Shown: positions 55,567 through 64,000 of the stretch, one piece after another
Position numbering within the stretch: the first letter of the stretch is position 1
Layout: every line of letters starts with the position of its first letter
Origin: JAOEGB01 sp041262585
Lineage (GTDB): Bacteria > Actinomycetota > Actinomycetes > Streptosporangiales > Streptosporangiaceae
Reading direction: 5' to 3'
Length of the DNA stretch: 64,000 bases
Assembly: GCF_041262585.1 (NCBI RefSeq)
Contig: NZ_JBGCBZ010000005.1
Location: 1-64,000 of the forward strand
The notes under the pieces: model-generated
Databases searched by the model: none
Told to the model about the DNA's origin: nothing
Seen by the model: only the letters and a program-made list of their open reading frames with translations
Made by a program: the position numbers and the translations under genes

Positions 55567-55907
55567 GCGTCCTCCTTCAGTGGGGCGCGAGGCCGTCCAA
55601 GACCAGGGGGAAGAGGTGCTCATGCCGGGCGAGCACTGCTCCACGTGTTCGGATCACCGCCCCGGACTTTACCGAAGGAGCGGCGACGCCGGAAGCGACG
55701 ATTGCGCGGCGCGCGCGTCCGGCGGCACACCAAGCGAGCTCGTCCTTAGCGTCGCTCAGGACTGAGGTCCGACCGGACCGTGCGGTTTGCGTGGTGAAGA
55801 TTACGAAACACCACAGGTCTTGCCCGGACAAACCAGCAAATGGCACCATTTCCGCACATCAAGGCGAGATATCGCTATATCGACCGATTTCTCCGTAAGG
55901 GATCTTT
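55567..55907. other. Divergent intergenic region, no gene supported
   Basis: About 340 bp between the phosphotransferase and APC permease starts. A minus-strand frame (AVLARHEHLFPLVLDGL) faintly recalls a TetR C-terminus but has no supporting context. The segment next to the permease is less GC-rich and holds a small palindrome listed separately. Confidence 0.4.
55868..55881. promoter_or_regulatory. Palindrome upstream of the APC permease
   Basis: GATAT (55868-55872) and ATATC (55877-55881) around CGCT, 27 bp before the TTG start, in a locally AT-rich stretch. This is a typical size and place for a repressor operator. Confidence 0.4.
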
Positions 55908-57431
55908 TTGAGCACTTTTGAGCAAGAGGTCGGCGCGCCCGCCGGGACGCCGGGCGTCAGCCGCCTCCGCAAGGACGCCGTCGGCCTCGTCGGCGTGATT
56001 TTCATGGCGGTCGCCACCGCCGCCCCGATCACCGCCATGACCGGCAACGTCCCCATCGCCGTCGGCTTCGGCAACGGCCTGGGGGCTCCGGCGGGCTACC
56101 TCTTCGCGACCATCGTTCTGACCATCTTCTCGGTGGGCTACGTCGCGATGGCCAAGCACATCACCTCGGCCGGGGCGTTCTACGGCTACATCTCGCACGG
56201 CCTCGGCCAGGTCGTCGGCATGGTGGCGGGCCTGCTCGCCACCATGGCGTACGTCGTGTTCGAAGCGTCCATCATCGGGTTCTTCGCCTACTCGGCCAAC
56301 GACACGTTCAAGACCCTCGCGCACGTGGACATCCACTGGCTGTGGTTCGCGCTCCTCGGCCTCGCGCTCAACGCCGTGCTGACCTACTTCGACATCAACC
56401 TGACCGCCAAGGTGCTCGGCGTCTTCCTCGTCACCGAGATCCTCATGCTCGGCCTCACGGCTACCGTGACGCTGTTCCACGGAGGCGGCCCGGACGGGCT
56501 GATGGTCTCGTCCATCAACCCGGTGAACGCCTTCACGACGAACGGCCTCGCGGCGGGCGCGGTCGGGCTCGGGCTGTTCATGTGCTTCTGGTCGTGGGTC
56601 GGCTTCGAGTCCACCGCGATGTACGGCGAGGAGTCGCGCGACCCCAAGCGGATCGTTCCCAGGGCGACGCTGGTCTCCGTGGTGGGCATCGGCCTGTTCT
56701 ACACCTTCGTCTCCTGGATGGTCGTCGCGGCCAACGGCGTCAAGGCGCCGGAGATCGCCGCCAAGGAGTTCGCCGGGATCTTCTTCAACCCGACCAGGGA
56801 ACTCGTCGGAGTGTGGGCCGTGGACCTCTTCAAGGTGCTGATCCTGACCGGGTCGTTCGCCTGCTCGATGGCGTTCCACAACTGCGCCTCGCGCTACCTG
56901 TACGCGCTGGGCCGGGAGGACCTGATCCCCGGCACCGGCCGCACGCTCGGGGCCACGCACGCCAGGCACGGCTCCCCGCACATCGCCGGGTTCGCGCAGA
57001 CGGCGATCTCCGTCGTCATCGTCCTCGCGTTCTTCTTCGCCGGCATGGACCCGTACATCCACATCTACACGCTGCTCGCGGTGCTCGGCACGCTGGCCAT
57101 CCTCATCGTGCAGTCGCTGTGCTCGTTCGCCGTGATCGGCTACTTCCACGTCAAGAAGAAGCACCCGGAGACGGCGAACGTCTGGCGCACGCTCCTCGCT
57201 CCGCTCGCCGGCGGCCTCGCGATGATCTACGTGGTCCTGCTGCTCTTCCAGAACCAGGAGGCCGCGGCCGGCGACGCCTCCAAGAGCCTGTTCTTCACGC
57301 TCATTCCGTGGATCGTGCTCGGCTTCGCCGCCCTCGGAGCCGGGCTGGCCCTCTACCTGAAGGTCAGGAACCCGCTGAAGTTCGACATCATCGGCCGCAT
57401 CGTCCTCGAGGACACCGTCGAGCGCGACTAG
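55908..57431 (+). CDS. APC-family amino acid permease
   Basis: A 507-residue transporter with about 12 helices of the amino acid-polyamine-organocation family. The first helix holds GLVGVIFMAVATAAPITAM, followed by ITSAGAFYGYISHGLGQVVG and the conserved FMCFWSWVGFESTAMYGEE region, then FKVLILTGSFACSMAFHNCASRYLYALGRED. The ligand cannot be deduced. The start is a TTG with AAGGGA 6 bases upstream; there is no better in-frame ATG. The stop TAG is part of the left terminal repeat of a MITE-like element. Confidence 0.92.
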   Translation: MSTFEQEVGAPAGTPGVSRLRKDAVGLVGVIFMAVATAAPITAMTGNVPIAVGFGNGLGAPAGYLFATIVLTIFSVGYVAMAKHITSAGAFYGYISHGLGQVVGMVAGLLATMAYVVFEASIIGFFAYSANDTFKTLAHVDIHWLWFALLGLALNAVLTYFDINLTAKVLGVFLVTEILMLGLTATVTLFHGGGPDGLMVSSINPVNAFTTNGLAAGAVGLGLFMCFWSWVGFESTAMYGEESRDPKRIVPRATLVSVVGIGLFYTFVSWMVVAANGVKAPEIAAKEFAGIFFNPTRELVGVWAVDLFKVLILTGSFACSMAFHNCASRYLYALGREDLIPGTGRTLGATHARHGSPHIAGFAQTAISVVIVLAFFFAGMDPYIHIYTLLAVLGTLAILIVQSLCSFAVIGYFHVKKKHPETANVWRTLLAPLAGGLAMIYVVLLLFQNQEAAAGDASKSLFFTLIPWIVLGFAALGAGLALYLKVRNPLKFDIIGRIVLEDTVERD

Positions 57432-57593
57432 TGCCCCGACCGGCAAGGTTTGCCCGGAAGGAGCGGTGTCCAGGGTGGTGCATCGCAAGGCGGAGGAGGA
57501 GGTCGTAGCGGAGCCTACGGCCGACGACGACAACGCGGCGAGGTGCCGCCCCGGGCGACGCGACGGGGCAAAGATTGACGGGAGGGGCACTAG
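57428..57593. mobile_element. MITE-like palindromic element
   Basis: CTAGTGCCCC begins the element at 57428 and its complement GGGGCACTAG ends it at 57593. The ends continue as imperfect ~30-bp terminal inverted repeats (inner TTTGCCC match). The inside is also inverted, with CGTAG...CTACG near the middle and GGTGGTGCATCGC facing GCGAGGTGCCGCC. There is no coding. The size (166 bp) and symmetry suit a miniature inverted-repeat element. The left end supplies the permease stop codon. Confidence 0.65.
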
Positions 57594-57594
57594 G

Positions 57595-58479
57595 TCACGC
57601 GAGGGCGGCGTCGATCTCGGGGCGGTGGGGCATGGACGTGCTCGCGCCTTCCCGCTGGACCGACAGCGCCGCGGCGGCGGAGGCGAACCTGAGCGCGTCC
57701 TCGGGGCAGAGCCCCTCGGTCCTCGCGACCGCGAGCGCCCCGGCAAAAGTGTCCCCCGCCGCCGTGGTGTCCACGGCCTTCACCGGTACGGCGGGCGCCC
57801 AGAGGCGGGTGCCGTCGCGGGAGCCATACAGCGCGCCCTTGGACCCCAGGGTGATGACGGCCTCCGGGACCCGGTCCAGGAGGGCCTCCAGGGCCGCGTC
57901 AGGGGCCGCCAGGCCGGTGATCGCGGCCGCCTCGTGCTCGTTGGGCACGATGAGGCCCACCGCGTCGAGCAGCTCGCCCGGGAGCGGCACGACGGGCGCC
58001 GGGGTGAGGACCACCGGGACCCCGGCCACCGCGGCCGCCCGCGCGGCCGCCACGACGGCCTCCATCGGCAGTTCGAGTTGGAGCAGGAGGGCGTCGGATC
58101 GCGCGATCACCTCGGCGTCCTCGGGGGTGGGGCCGGTCACGGCGCCGTTGGCCCCGGGCACCACGATGATCGAGTTGGCTCCGCTGTCCTGGACGACGAT
58201 GTGGGCGATTCCCGACGGTCCGGGCGCCACCCGCAGGCGGCCGGTGTCCACGCCCGAGCCGGCGAGCGCCGCGCGCAGGCCGGACCCGAAGGCGTCGTCG
58301 CCCACGGCGCCGACGAAGGCGACCTCCGCTCCGGCCCGCGCCGCGGCGATCGCCTGGTTGGCCCCCTTGCCTCCGGGGATCGTGCGGAAGGCCCGCCCCG
58401 TCACGGTCTCCCCCGGCCGGGGAGCCGTCGCGACGTAGGCCACCAGGTCCATGTTGGCGCTGCCGAATACCGAGATCAC
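57595..58479 (-). CDS. rbsK: Ribokinase (PfkB family)
   Basis: A 294-residue PfkB sugar kinase. The N-terminal signature is SVFGSANMDLVAYV, then GGKGANQAIAAARAG (PfkB signature 1), and the C-terminal anion hole/catalytic Asp DTTAAGDTFAGALAVA (signature 2). The likely reaction is ribose to ribose-5-phosphate, although other pentoses or nucleosides are possible. GTG 58479 follows GGAAGGA at 6 bases. No ribose transporter is adjacent. It is convergent with the permease across the MITE-like element. Confidence 0.92.
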   Translation of the reverse strand: MISVFGSANMDLVAYVATAPRPGETVTGRAFRTIPGGKGANQAIAAARAGAEVAFVGAVGDDAFGSGLRAALAGSGVDTGRLRVAPGPSGIAHIVVQDSGANSIIVVPGANGAVTGPTPEDAEVIARSDALLLQLELPMEAVVAAARAAAVAGVPVVLTPAPVVPLPGELLDAVGLIVPNEHEAAAITGLAAPDAALEALLDRVPEAVITLGSKGALYGSRDGTRLWAPAVPVKAVDTTAAGDTFAGALAVARTEGLCPEDALRFASAAAALSVQREGASTSMPHRPEIDAALA

Positions 58480-58670
58480 GAGCCGTCCTTCCTGGAGCCC
58501 AGACTGGAGCGCCCCGCCGTTCAGGGCCGCGGACACCGATCCTGCCGTGCGGCCCGGCGACCCATGTCCCAGCCCCCGTGTGCGGGCCGTACGGCTCGCT
58601 GGTCACCCCTCGGCAACAAGCCGCGCGTTGGTTCTGCTATTCGAGCAGATTCGCCCTAGAATCCGCCGGT

Positions 58671-59525
58671 GTGAACGAAGGTCACGAGGAGCCGCCGAAG
58701 CTCCCAATCCGGGAGCGATCCTCCCGGCCCGGGACCGGCCGCCACCGACGGCCGCTACCGGCGAACCTGCCGCCGGACGCGCCCGCTCTGGTCCTGGCGG
58801 TGCCCGGCAAGGCCGAGGAGGTGGCGGCCGAGGTCGCCGCCATCGTACGGCTGGACAACCCCCAGATAGACCTTCGTCTCGTCTCGCTCGGCGACGGCGG
58901 CGCCGACCTGACCCAGGAGTTCACCGGCATCGCCGCGGAGCGCCCAACCGCCGGCCCCGCCGCCGTGGTCGTCCCCCTCGTCACCGGACCCCACCCGCGG
59001 GTCCTGCGGGCCGTACGGGACGCCGTGAGGCAGAGCGAGGCGGCCGTCAAGATCACCGGACCGCTGGGGCCGCATCCGCTGCTGGCGGAGGCGCTGCACG
59101 TCCGGCTGTCGGAGGCGGGCCTCGCCCGCGCGGACCGCATGCGGCTGTTCAACGTCACGTCGCCGGTCGACGGGATCATCGTCGCGACCGCGGGCGGCGA
59201 CGAGGCCGCGCGGGGGGCCGACGCGACCGCCGTGCTACTGGCGGCCCGGCTGACGCTTCCGGTCGTCCCGGCGGCGCTGGACGGCGTGCCGACCGTGCGG
59301 GACGCGGCCGAGCGGCTGCGAAAGATCGGCGCCAACCGGCTGGCCATGGTGCCCTACGTCATCGGGCCGGAGACCGACCAGGAGCGGATCACGGCCGCGG
59401 CGGAGGCCATCGGCGCGGGCTGCGCCGCGGCGCTGGGGGCCCATGAGGCCGTCGCCCGGATGGTGTGCGTGCGCTACGGGGCGACGTTCGGAGGGTTCGA
59501 GGACTTCGACGACCTGGCGGAGTAG
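58671..59525 (+). CDS. CbiX/SirB-like sirohydrochlorin chelatase family protein
   Basis: A 284-residue protein. After a basic, disordered N-terminus come VLAVPGKAEEVAAEVAAIV, VVVPLVTGPHPRVLRAV, LGPHPLLAEALHVRL with a chelatase-position His, and a second similar half ending RLAMVPYVIGPETDQERI. This is the tandem CbiX-like arrangement common in actinomycete proteins annotated as sirohydrochlorin chelatases. Only one of the two expected metal-site His residues is evident, so chelation of Co, Fe or Ni is uncertain. The GTG at 58671 is weakly supported; there is no clear ribosome site. Confidence 0.75.
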   Translation: MNEGHEEPPKLPIRERSSRPGTGRHRRPLPANLPPDAPALVLAVPGKAEEVAAEVAAIVRLDNPQIDLRLVSLGDGGADLTQEFTGIAAERPTAGPAAVVVPLVTGPHPRVLRAVRDAVRQSEAAVKITGPLGPHPLLAEALHVRLSEAGLARADRMRLFNVTSPVDGIIVATAGGDEAARGADATAVLLAARLTLPVVPAALDGVPTVRDAAERLRKIGANRLAMVPYVIGPETDQERITAAAEAIGAGCAAALGAHEAVARMVCVRYGATFGGFEDFDDLAE

Positions 59526-59533
59526 GGGCGCGG

Positions 59534-59679
59534 TGCATGATCACCGCTGAGGTCGTCGCGGCTCAGCGAGCATTCACAGGAAACCGTGCATGATCACGCA
59601 GAGGGTTGGCGCAGGTGGGGATGGTCCTGCGGGAGCCTGTGCATGATCACGCACGGGGAAGGGGGTGCGTGATCATGCA
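59534..59679. repeat. 53-bp repeat family, cluster 5 (outward-facing)
   Basis: Reverse cores lie at 59534 (last base C), 59587 and 59640, each 53 bp apart, then a forward core at 59668 after 16 bases. Orientation is therefore outward at the junction, unlike clusters 1-3. The reverse complement of the spacers keeps TCCCG at 6-10 and ACCTGCG at 24-30. It fills the gap between two convergent genes. Confidence 0.9.
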
Positions 59680-59691
59680 CGGCAACTGGGG

Positions 59692-60054
59692 TTATGGGAG
59701 TGGGCGGCGGGCTGTGAAGCCGAGCTCGCTGCGGTGGTACCACCCCAGGTCGGTCTCCCCCTCGATCCAGCAGAGCCGGACCGAGACGCCGTCGAGGACG
59801 GACGGGAAGTCGATCAGCAAGGGCGCCGTTCCCTTGATCTCCATGCCTTGTGCGGCGAACCAGCTGAGGAGCTCGTCGATCCGGGCCTCGAGCGCCTTGG
59901 ACTCGGGGAGCCCGCCGATGGCGGAGACCCCCGACTGTTTCAGGTCATAGGTGAGCTCGGCCAGGTCGGCCCTGACGGCCACCAGCTCCCGGACGTGTTC
60001 GAGCACCGTTGGCATCAGTGCCTTGGCCTCGTCTACGGTGAAGATCCTGTCCAC
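59692..60054 (-). CDS. DUF2203 family protein
   Basis: A 120-residue cytoplasmic protein matching DUF2203: RIFTVDEAKALMPTVLEHV at the N-terminus, a helical middle, and the C-terminal FPSVLDGVSVRLCWIEGETDLGWYH split across residues ~84-110. The function of the family is unknown. GTG 60054 is the start; GGGAG directly precedes it. Confidence 0.87.
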   Translation of the reverse strand: MDRIFTVDEAKALMPTVLEHVRELVAVRADLAELTYDLKQSGVSAIGGLPESKALEARIDELLSWFAAQGMEIKGTAPLLIDFPSVLDGVSVRLCWIEGETDLGWYHRSELGFTARRPLP

Positions 60055-60120
60055 CTCCCGGACGCCATCGCGTCGCGACAGTGCGTAGTGTGATTGACGG
60101 CTGCCATGATCAAGGGACGA

Positions 60121-61143
60121 TCAGGGGACGAGCACCGCCCTGCCGAGGACGCGCCCGGCGGCCACCTCGTCCAGGGCGTGGGCCACCTCCTCAAGGGGGA
60201 ACCGGCGGACCTCCAGCCGGATCCGGTCTTGCGCCGCGAGATTCATCAGCTCGGTCAGCTCGGTGTGGGTGCCGATCTGGTTGCCCAGCACGGTGAGCTC
60301 CCGGTTGATCATGTCGAGGAAGTCGATGTGCGTCCCGCCGCCGTAGCCGACGATGGAGTACACGCCGCCCTTGCGGAGGGCCGCCAGCGCCTCCTGAGGG
60401 ACGTCGTGCTCGCCCACCAGGTCGAGCACCGCGTCGACGCCCCCCGTTCGCGCGACCATGTCGGCCACACTCTCGAAGACGGCGTCGGGGCCGTACGTCT
60501 CTGCCCACCTGAGCCGCTCGGCGCTGTTGTCCACGACGACCACCCGCGCGGTCGTGTAGAGCCGCAGCAACTGGATCGCGAGGTGCCCCAGGCCGCCGAA
60601 GCCGATCACGGCGACCGTGCTCTCCGGGCCGCTGTACGGGCGCAGGTGCGCCGCCAGCCGCTTGACCGCGTGGATCGCGGTCAGCCCGGCGTCCGCGTGG
60701 GGGGCCACCGCGGCGGGGTCGGCGCCCTCGGGCAGCTTCACCAGGGAGCGGGCGCTGGTCAGCATGTACTCGGCGTAGCCGCCGCCCCAGCCGTCCACGC
60801 CGGGGAAGCGCCAGGTCGGGCAGCGCATGTCGTCGCCCGACCGGCATGCCGTACAGAACCCGCAGGTGACGGCGGGATGGACGATCACCGGGTCGCCGGG
60901 GGCGAGCCAGCTCACCGCCGACCCGACCTCGGCGACGTATCCGGCGTTCTCGTGCCCCAGCGTGTACGGCAGGGCCGGATGGAACGCGTCGGCGAGCCCG
61001 CCTTCGAGGATGTGCAGATCGGTCCGGCAGATGCCGGCCCCGGCGATCCGCACCACCACGTCGAGAGGATGGGCGACCACCGGCTCCGGCACCTCGGTCA
61101 CGCGGACCGGGGTGTGGTACTCGATGACCTGCACGGCCTTCAC
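60121..61143 (-). CDS. Zinc-dependent NAD(P) alcohol dehydrogenase
   Basis: A 340-residue MDR dehydrogenase. The catalytic zinc site is in GICRTDLHILEGG and TLGHENAGYV, the structural zinc cysteines in CGFCTACRSGDDMRC, and the Rossmann motif is VIGFGGLGHLAIQLL with VVVDNS after it. The GTG start overlaps the aldehyde dehydrogenase stop as GTGA (61140-61143), so the two are translationally coupled and probably oxidise an alcohol to an acid in two steps. The substrate may be what the upstream ABC system imports. Confidence 0.92.
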   Translation of the reverse strand: MKAVQVIEYHTPVRVTEVPEPVVAHPLDVVVRIAGAGICRTDLHILEGGLADAFHPALPYTLGHENAGYVAEVGSAVSWLAPGDPVIVHPAVTCGFCTACRSGDDMRCPTWRFPGVDGWGGGYAEYMLTSARSLVKLPEGADPAAVAPHADAGLTAIHAVKRLAAHLRPYSGPESTVAVIGFGGLGHLAIQLLRLYTTARVVVVDNSAERLRWAETYGPDAVFESVADMVARTGGVDAVLDLVGEHDVPQEALAALRKGGVYSIVGYGGGTHIDFLDMINRELTVLGNQIGTHTELTELMNLAAQDRIRLEVRRFPLEEVAHALDEVAAGRVLGRAVLVP

Positions 61144-62537
61144 GACGACACATCCCAGCTCAGCGGGGCGCGCTGGATGCCGATCCAGCGGCGCTGGGTG
61201 AACTCGTCGATGTCCTCCTCGCCCGTGGGGCGGCCCATCGCGTCGTTCACGTGGACCATTCCGGAGCGGACCCGCTCCGCGAAGGCGAGGCCGCGCATGA
61301 GGTCGCCCGTGTAGACCGAGTTGACCAGTGCGGGGCACTGGTTGGTCAGCTCCAGGGCCTCCTCCTCGGACGAGACGACCGTGATCGCGGCGACCGGCCC
61401 GAAGGTCTCCTCGGTGAACAGCGGCATGTCCGGGGTGACTCCGGTGACCACCGCCGGCCGGTAGAACAGGCCGTCGTGCGTGCCGCCCTCGACCAGCCGG
61501 GCGCCCATCTTCACCGACCGGGCCACCAGGTCGGCCACCCGGTCCCGCTGGCCCTCGCTGATCATGGGGCCGAGCCGCACACCGGCGTCGAACGGGTCGC
61601 CCACGGTCAGCGCGCGGGCCTTGGCCACGAGGGCGTCCGTGTACGCCTCGGCGACCGACTCGTGGACGATGTGCCGGCCGGCCGTGATGCACGTCTGGCC
61701 CTGGAACTCGAACGAGGCCCACGCGCCGCAGGAGGCCGCGGCCTCGACGTCGGCGTCGTCCAGCACGACGAGCGCGTTGTCGCCGCCCAGCTCCAAACTG
61801 GTGCGCTTGAAGTCGCGGGCGGCGATCCGCGCCATCAGGCGGCCGATCTCGGTCGAGCCGGTGAAGTGGATCATCGCGACATCGGGGTGCGCCGCCAGCG
61901 GCTCGCCCGCGTCGGGACCGTCGCCGGTCACGAGGTTGATCACGCCCGGGGGCGCTCCGGCCTCCTCCAGCACCTCCACGAGCAGTTGGCCGCCCGCGAT
62001 CGGGGTGAGCTCGGCCGGCTTGAGCACGACCGTGTTGCCGAGCGCCAGCGCGGGGCCCAGGGGGCGCAGCGCGAGGACGATCGGGAAGTTCCACGGGATG
62101 ATCGCGGCGACGACGCCGAGCGGGACGCGCTGGTTCAGGATGAGCTTGCCCGGCTTGAACGCCGGGAGCAGGTCGCCGCCTGCGCGCCTGGCCAGCGAGG
62201 CCGACTCCAGGAACTTGCCGATCGCGGCGTTGATCTCGCCCCTGGCCTTGCCGCGGACCCCTCCGGTCTCGCGCATCAGCATCTCTTCGAACTCGCCGGC
62301 GCGCCGCTCCAGGATCGCCGCCGCGCGGCGAAGCACCGCGGCGCGCTCCTCGCCCAGCAGCGCCGCCCACGCGGGCTGTGCCCGTACGGCGGCCGCCACG
62401 GCCCTGTCCACGTCGGAGGCGTCACCCAGGGCGTACGTGCCGATCTCGGCGCCGGTGGCCTTCTCGGTCACGGGCGCGGTGGCCGCTCCGGGAACCCAGG
62501 AGCCGTCGATGTAGTGCCTGCCGTCGGAGATTCTCAT
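61140..62537 (-). CDS. NAD(P)-dependent aldehyde dehydrogenase
   Basis: A 465-residue ALDH-superfamily enzyme close in style to benzaldehyde/vanillin dehydrogenases. The active-site Cys283 is in FQGQTCITAGR and the general base Glu249 in SLELGGDN, with PWNFPIVLALRPLGPALA and FTGSTEIGRLM in the cofactor region. It begins immediately after the permease stop (TAA then ATG) with GGAGGA 9 bases upstream. It is co-transcribed with the dehydrogenase and two ABC permeases. Confidence 0.93.
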   Translation of the reverse strand: MRISDGRHYIDGSWVPGAATAPVTEKATGAEIGTYALGDASDVDRAVAAAVRAQPAWAALLGEERAAVLRRAAAILERRAGEFEEMLMRETGGVRGKARGEINAAIGKFLESASLARRAGGDLLPAFKPGKLILNQRVPLGVVAAIIPWNFPIVLALRPLGPALALGNTVVLKPAELTPIAGGQLLVEVLEEAGAPPGVINLVTGDGPDAGEPLAAHPDVAMIHFTGSTEIGRLMARIAARDFKRTSLELGGDNALVVLDDADVEAAASCGAWASFEFQGQTCITAGRHIVHESVAEAYTDALVAKARALTVGDPFDAGVRLGPMISEGQRDRVADLVARSVKMGARLVEGGTHDGLFYRPAVVTGVTPDMPLFTEETFGPVAAITVVSSEEEALELTNQCPALVNSVYTGDLMRGLAFAERVRSGMVHVNDAMGRPTGEEDIDEFTQRRWIGIQRAPLSWDVSS

Positions 62538-63398
62538 TTATTTGATTCCTCCTGCCGTGACCCCGGCGACCACGAGCCGCTGGGACCACAAGAACACGAT
62601 CAAAGGAGGCAGCATGGCGAGCGTGGAGAACGCCATCGCACCGCCCCAGTCGCTGGTGTTGGCGCCGAAGAAGCCCCACAGGCCCGTGGTCACCGGGCGC
62701 ATGCTGTCCTCGGTCGCCAGCGTCAGCGCGAACACCAGGTCGCCCCAGCCCCACAGGAAGGCCAGCACGGCGACCGTCGCCAGCCCCGGCCGCGCGAGCG
62801 GCACGATGACCCGCAGGAACGCGCCGAACTCCGAGCACCCGTCGATGCGGGCCGCCTCCGAGAACTCCTTGGGGATGCGGGCGAAGGTCGGCCGCAGCAG
62901 CACGATCGCGTACGGCAACGCGAGCGTGGTGTCCGCGAGGATCAGCCCGATGTAGCTGTCGGTGAGGCCCAGCCGGCCGAAGATCACGAACAGCGGCGTG
63001 GCCAGCATGATGGCCGGGAACATGAGGCTGCTGAGGCTGAGCGTCATGAGCAGCGACTTGCCCCGCAGCCGGAGCTTCGCCAGCGCGTACGCCGCGGGGG
63101 CGGCCAGCGCCAGGGTCAGGACCATCGTGCCGGTGGCCACCACGAAGCTGTTGAAGATGTAGCGGAGCACCCGCGGGTCGCCGAACACCCGGTCCATCCA
63201 CGACGACAGGTCGATGTCGATGGGCACGATCTGCGGCGGCACCGCCCGGATCGCCGGCTGCGTCTTCACCGACGCGGTGACCATCCAGTAGATCGGGAAC
63301 AGGTAGACGGCGACGAGGCCGATCCCGACGACGGTCGACCATCTGGCCGACCGCCGGGCCGGCCCTCTTGCCTGCATGGTCCGGCTGCTAGGCGGCAT
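62538..63398 (-). CDS. Carbohydrate ABC transporter permease, MalG type
   Basis: A 286-residue inner-membrane permease with about six helices. The EAA loop that contacts the ATPase reads EAARIDGCSEFGAFLRVIVP, followed by LARPGLATVAVLAFLWGWGD. The N-terminal helix is STVVGIGLVAVYLFPIYWMV. It overlaps the MalF-type permease by 11 bp. No ATPase gene is in the window; CUT1 systems often use a shared ATPase such as MsiK. Confidence 0.93.
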   Translation of the reverse strand: MPPSSRTMQARGPARRSARWSTVVGIGLVAVYLFPIYWMVTASVKTQPAIRAVPPQIVPIDIDLSSWMDRVFGDPRVLRYIFNSFVVATGTMVLTLALAAPAAYALAKLRLRGKSLLMTLSLSSLMFPAIMLATPLFVIFGRLGLTDSYIGLILADTTLALPYAIVLLRPTFARIPKEFSEAARIDGCSEFGAFLRVIVPLARPGLATVAVLAFLWGWGDLVFALTLATEDSMRPVTTGLWGFFGANTSDWGGAMAFSTLAMLPPLIVFLWSQRLVVAGVTAGGIK

Positions 63399-64000
63399 GA
63401 TCCTCCTCCCTGCGAAGGGCGGCCAGGTAGAGCAGCGAGAGCACCAGCAGCACCAGGAAGATCACGTTCAGCACGGCCGCGCCCTTGCCGAACAGGAACT
63501 GGAGGAACACCAGCTTGTAGGCGAGCGTCGGGAGCACCTCGCTGGCGTTGGCCGGGCCGCCCTGCGTGGCGATCCAGATCAGGTCGAAGTTCTTGAACGT
63601 GAAGATCAGGCTGAGGATCGCGGCCGCCAGGAACGTCGGCCGCAACAGCGGCACGGTGATGTGGCGGAACCGCCGCCAGCCGGTCGCGCCGTCGATCTGC
63701 GCGGCCTCGTGCAGCGAGTGCGGGATGGCGGTGAGCCCGGCCAGCAGCGTGACCATGGCGAACGGGATGCCGAGCCAGACCTGGATCCCGATGATGGCGG
63801 GCAGCGCCCACGTCCGGTCGGCCAGCCAGTACACCGGCTCGTGCTGGAGCCCCAGCAGCGAGAAGACCCAGTTGACGAACCCGGTCCTGCCGTCGAGCAG
63901 CCACCGGAACACCTCGGCGGAGACGACGATCGGGATCGCGTAGCCGATGAGGTAGAGCGAACGGGTCGTCGTCGCGCCCGGGAAGGAGCGGACGTAGAAC
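63388..64000 (-). CDS. Carbohydrate ABC transporter permease, MalF type (partial)
   Basis: The 3' part of the partner permease. The frame is open from the stop at 63388 to the window end; the upstream codons read RSLYLIGYAIPIVVSAEVFRW, so the true start lies beyond 64000. The EAA loop is EAAQIDGATGWRRFRHITVP. The gene for the solute-binding protein is expected just outside. The internal GTG at 63912 is not the start. Confidence 0.9.
   Translation of the reverse strand, partial: FYVRSFPGATTTRSLYLIGYAIPIVVSAEVFRWLLDGRTGFVNWVFSLLGLQHEPVYWLADRTWALPAIIGIQVWLGIPFAMVTLLAGLTAIPHSLHEAAQIDGATGWRRFRHITVPLLRPTFLAAAILSLIFTFKNFDLIWIATQGGPANASEVLPTLAYKLVFLQFLFGKGAAVLNVIFLVLLVLSLLYLAALRREEDHAA

Noticed and set aside
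55577..55849. A TetR C-terminal relic in the permease upstream region
   Set aside because: Only about 20 residues look suggestive, with no helix-turn-helix and no supporting start.

Overview
This window looks like chromosomal DNA of a high-GC filamentous actinomycete, most likely Streptosporangiales (Streptosporangium/Nonomuraea/Microbispora type). The base composition is very GC-rich, and GTG and TTG starts behind AGGAGG-like sites are frequent. The gene set points the same way: DUF5302, DUF5685, an Rv1733c-like protein, divergent glgM/glgC, a NB-ARC/TPR regulator, a LAL-type LuxR regulator, a LigD-type polymerase, and class Ia nrdAB behind a cobalamin riboswitch. The order-level assignment is an inference. 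No prophage, plasmid or conjugation genes are visible.

Layout. 0-2.2 kb: a deletion scar joining the 3' halves of a divergent SDR gene and an MmyB-type regulator, then an orphan sensor kinase. 2.3-6.7 kb: a DUF3516-type helicase, dihydrouridine synthase and an ACT-domain protein. 6.7-8.7 kb: tRNA-Gly/tRNA-Cys, a polyglutamine-rich secreted protein, DUF5302 and an unknown actinobacterial protein. 8.7-14.3 kb: a BrkB/PAP2/PAP2 operon, a secreted repeat protein, a cation antiporter and pgeF. 14.3-22.7 kb: a zinc dehydrogenase, glgM and glgC, an Rv1733c-like protein, enoyl-CoA hydratase, a DUF5685 protein with a cysteine-rich tail, a lipoprotein and a beta-helix membrane protein. 22.7-26.7 kb: a NB-ARC/TPR regulator divergent from an AhpD-like protein, a DUF1801 protein and an IS5 relic. 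26.7-31.7 kb: mscS-nrdB-nrdA with riboswitch. 31.7-38.8 kb: a Bug-type binding protein, a HTH-TM-glycosidase-like fusion, a small secreted protein, glmS with a small upstream gene, three tRNAs and a methyltransferase. 38.9-40.9 kb: a patch of decaying genes. 40.9-50.3 kb: a molybdopterin oxidoreductase pair, a LAL regulator, an alpha/beta hydrolase and a GMC oxidase. 50.3-64 kb: LigD polymerase domain, a GH28-like secreted enzyme, a kinase-like phosphotransferase, an APC permease, ribokinase, a CbiX-like protein, DUF2203, and an ADH/ALDH/ABC-permease operon cut by the window end.

How genes work together. nrdA-nrdB (probably with mscS) is the deoxynucleotide supply operon, apparently switched off by adenosylcobalamin and possibly by NrdR. 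glgM/glgC form a divergent glycogen/maltosyl-phosphate module. The hydrolase and GMC oxidase follow a LAL activator and look like a lipid or sterol oxidation module. The terminal operon couples sugar-type ABC import to alcohol and aldehyde oxidation.

The most unusual signal is a dispersed intergenic repeat. Nineteen copies of a 12-bp core (CGTGATCATGCA or its complement) lie in five intergenic gaps. Same-orientation copies are spaced exactly 53 bp apart, and the forward and reverse runs are arranged as large inverted repeats. A separate MITE-like palindrome sits at 57.4-57.6 kb.
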